Of a stretch of DNA of 50,000 nucleotides, positions 37,090 through 50,000 are shown one piece after another. Origin of the DNA: Chrysomallon squamiferum. Its lineage: Eukaryota; Mollusca; Gastropoda; Neomphalida; Peltospiridae. The stretch covers positions 14,483,362 through 14,533,361 of the forward strand of contig CM022670.1 in the NCBI GenBank assembly GCA_012295275.1, in the 5' to 3' direction. The first letter of the stretch is position 1. Every line of letters begins with the position of its first letter. The notes below the pieces were generated by a model, which worked only from the letters and a program-made list of their open reading frames with translations, was not told the DNA's origin and did not search any database. The translations under genes and the position numbers were made by a program.

Positions 37090-37905
37090 CCACAAACACA
37101 CACGCCTATATTGGCAAATATATATATATACACACATATGTACATCCATAGATATTCATATCTAAATACATATCTCGATACGTACCTACATATACATACA
37201 TATAAGCATACATATACACATACATACATACATACATAGTTACATACATACATCTAAACATTTCTGAAGACGATGATGATGATGATAAAATAATATTAAT
37301 AACAGTAAATGAATGAATAAATGTATGAATAATATTGTGTGCGTCGTTGTGTGATTTGCAAGTAGATATGTTGATATTGTACAGATAAACATGCATTTTA
37401 CCCTGCGCCTGACACTTAATCAAGAACAGTATATCAGTTCAGAAGCAGAAAACGAATTATGGCCAGTTAATTATTTGTGTGAGATGTACAAGAAACAAAA
37501 CAGAAATAGTAGTCACTACATTTAATTTGTCTATAGATGTATGTTATATAGACGATTTATGTTCTTATTATGGAAAGCAGCTCGAAATATAACAATTGAC
37601 AAAAATATGCTTATCAGCCAGATCGATATAAACTGTTGGTTTTCATCACGATTTATCTTCATATGTGACATTTTATTTGTTCAGCTGAATTAGCTTTTAC
37701 AAATATTCCAGTTTCAAGGATTAGTTATGATATACTATATATATATATATAAAATATTCAGTTTTATTATAAAAAGTAGTTATCAGATATAGATTAAATT
37801 TAATAAATATAAATAAAGAAGAAGAAATAAATATGAGCTAATTACAGGCATGATTTTTGGAATTAGCAGCTAAAGTAAGAATCTTAGAGAACACAAACTA
37901 TTTAC
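36560..37905. other. Interval 3' of copy D juxtamembrane exon
   Basis: About 37510-37900 is homologous to gene C intron 25430-26090 (for example ATATGCTTATCAGCCAGATC versus ATACTTATCAGCTATATCG). Similarity fades at about 37.5 kb, just where gene C has the acceptor of exon 25405. The rest is (CA)n and (CATA)n satellite. No phosphatase exon found. Confidence 0.5.
37045..37255. repeat. (CA)n and (CATA)n satellite
   Basis: Perfect CA run followed by CATA-type arrays. Confidence 0.9.
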
Positions 37906-49796
<11,891 letters not shown>

Positions 49797-50000
49797 GTTG
49801 CCAAAACTTAGTCACTTTCAGCTAAGAACTGTTTAGTGCAAACAGTAATTAGTTTAGAAAGTTTCAGTGCATCACTATTATATTCTTTAAAATACACGTG
49901 CTATATCACGTGATTAACTAAATACACTGTGGGTTTGGCTTGTTTGAGAGACAAAGGATTGTTCATGGTTAACATGCTGAGTCGAGGCGTGGTTTCAGCA
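49797..50000 (-). promoter_or_regulatory. Copy D promoter block (cut by window edge)
   Basis: Two CACGTG E-boxes at 49895-49900 and 49907-49912 with the same 12-bp spacing as in copy B. Followed on plus by ACACTGTGGGTTTGGCTTG, GACAAAGGATTGTTCATGG and TCGAGGCGTGGTTT. Confidence 0.6.

Overview
The window is eukaryotic, AT-rich and packed with simple repeats: long (GA)n/(CT)n, (TAA)n, (AAAT)n, (TATC)n and (CA)n tracts. Coding sequence is carried by short exons with GT-AG introns. The protein family (8-cysteine EGF modules, a fucolectin/tachylectin-type lectin domain and tandem tyrosine-phosphatase domains), the satellite-rich introns, zinc-finger relics and Tigger/hAT fragments suggest a lophotrochozoan. 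A mollusc is likely and a cephalopod plausible, but no species marker is present, so this is inference.

The locus is a tandem cluster of receptor-type protein tyrosine phosphatase (RPTP)-like genes read right to left (minus strand). Four near-identical first exons (79 nt each, signal peptide) begin at 49796 (copy D), 32269 (C), 13301 (B) and 8165 (A). Each is preceded by the same conserved promoter block with CACGTG E-boxes. Copy C (32269 to 19290) is the only complete gene in view. Its 21 exons join in frame to 790 codons: signal peptide, two EGF modules, a membrane helix, a catalytically competent-looking phosphatase domain (WPD loop and HCSDGIGRTG loop) and a second phosphatase domain without catalytic motifs. 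Copy D (49796 to 37906) has signal peptide, a two-exon lectin domain (first exon with a 1-nt frameshift), five EGF exons, a membrane exon and a juxtamembrane exon, but no phosphatase exons. Copy A (8165 to beyond base 1) has signal peptide, an intact lectin domain and three EGF exons, then runs off the left edge. Copy B is a promoter plus first exon followed by a broken phosphatase exon.

Between these lie relics: a lectin exon at 15.0 kb (minus), two decayed plus-strand relatives (15.5-17.5 kb and 34.3-36.5 kb) and dead EGF exons inside gene C (28-29.4 kb).

All ectodomain exons are phase 1-1, so any can be skipped or joined in frame. D-C similarity appears to run through the juxtamembrane exon and the following intron and to end just before the acceptor of the first phosphatase-side exon of C. 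This suggests an arrangement of several promoters and ectodomain cassettes over one shared catalytic 3' end, similar in logic to clustered protocadherins. That is a testable hypothesis, not something the sequence proves. Gene-poor stretches are microsatellites, transposon fragments and duplicated intron or upstream blocks.
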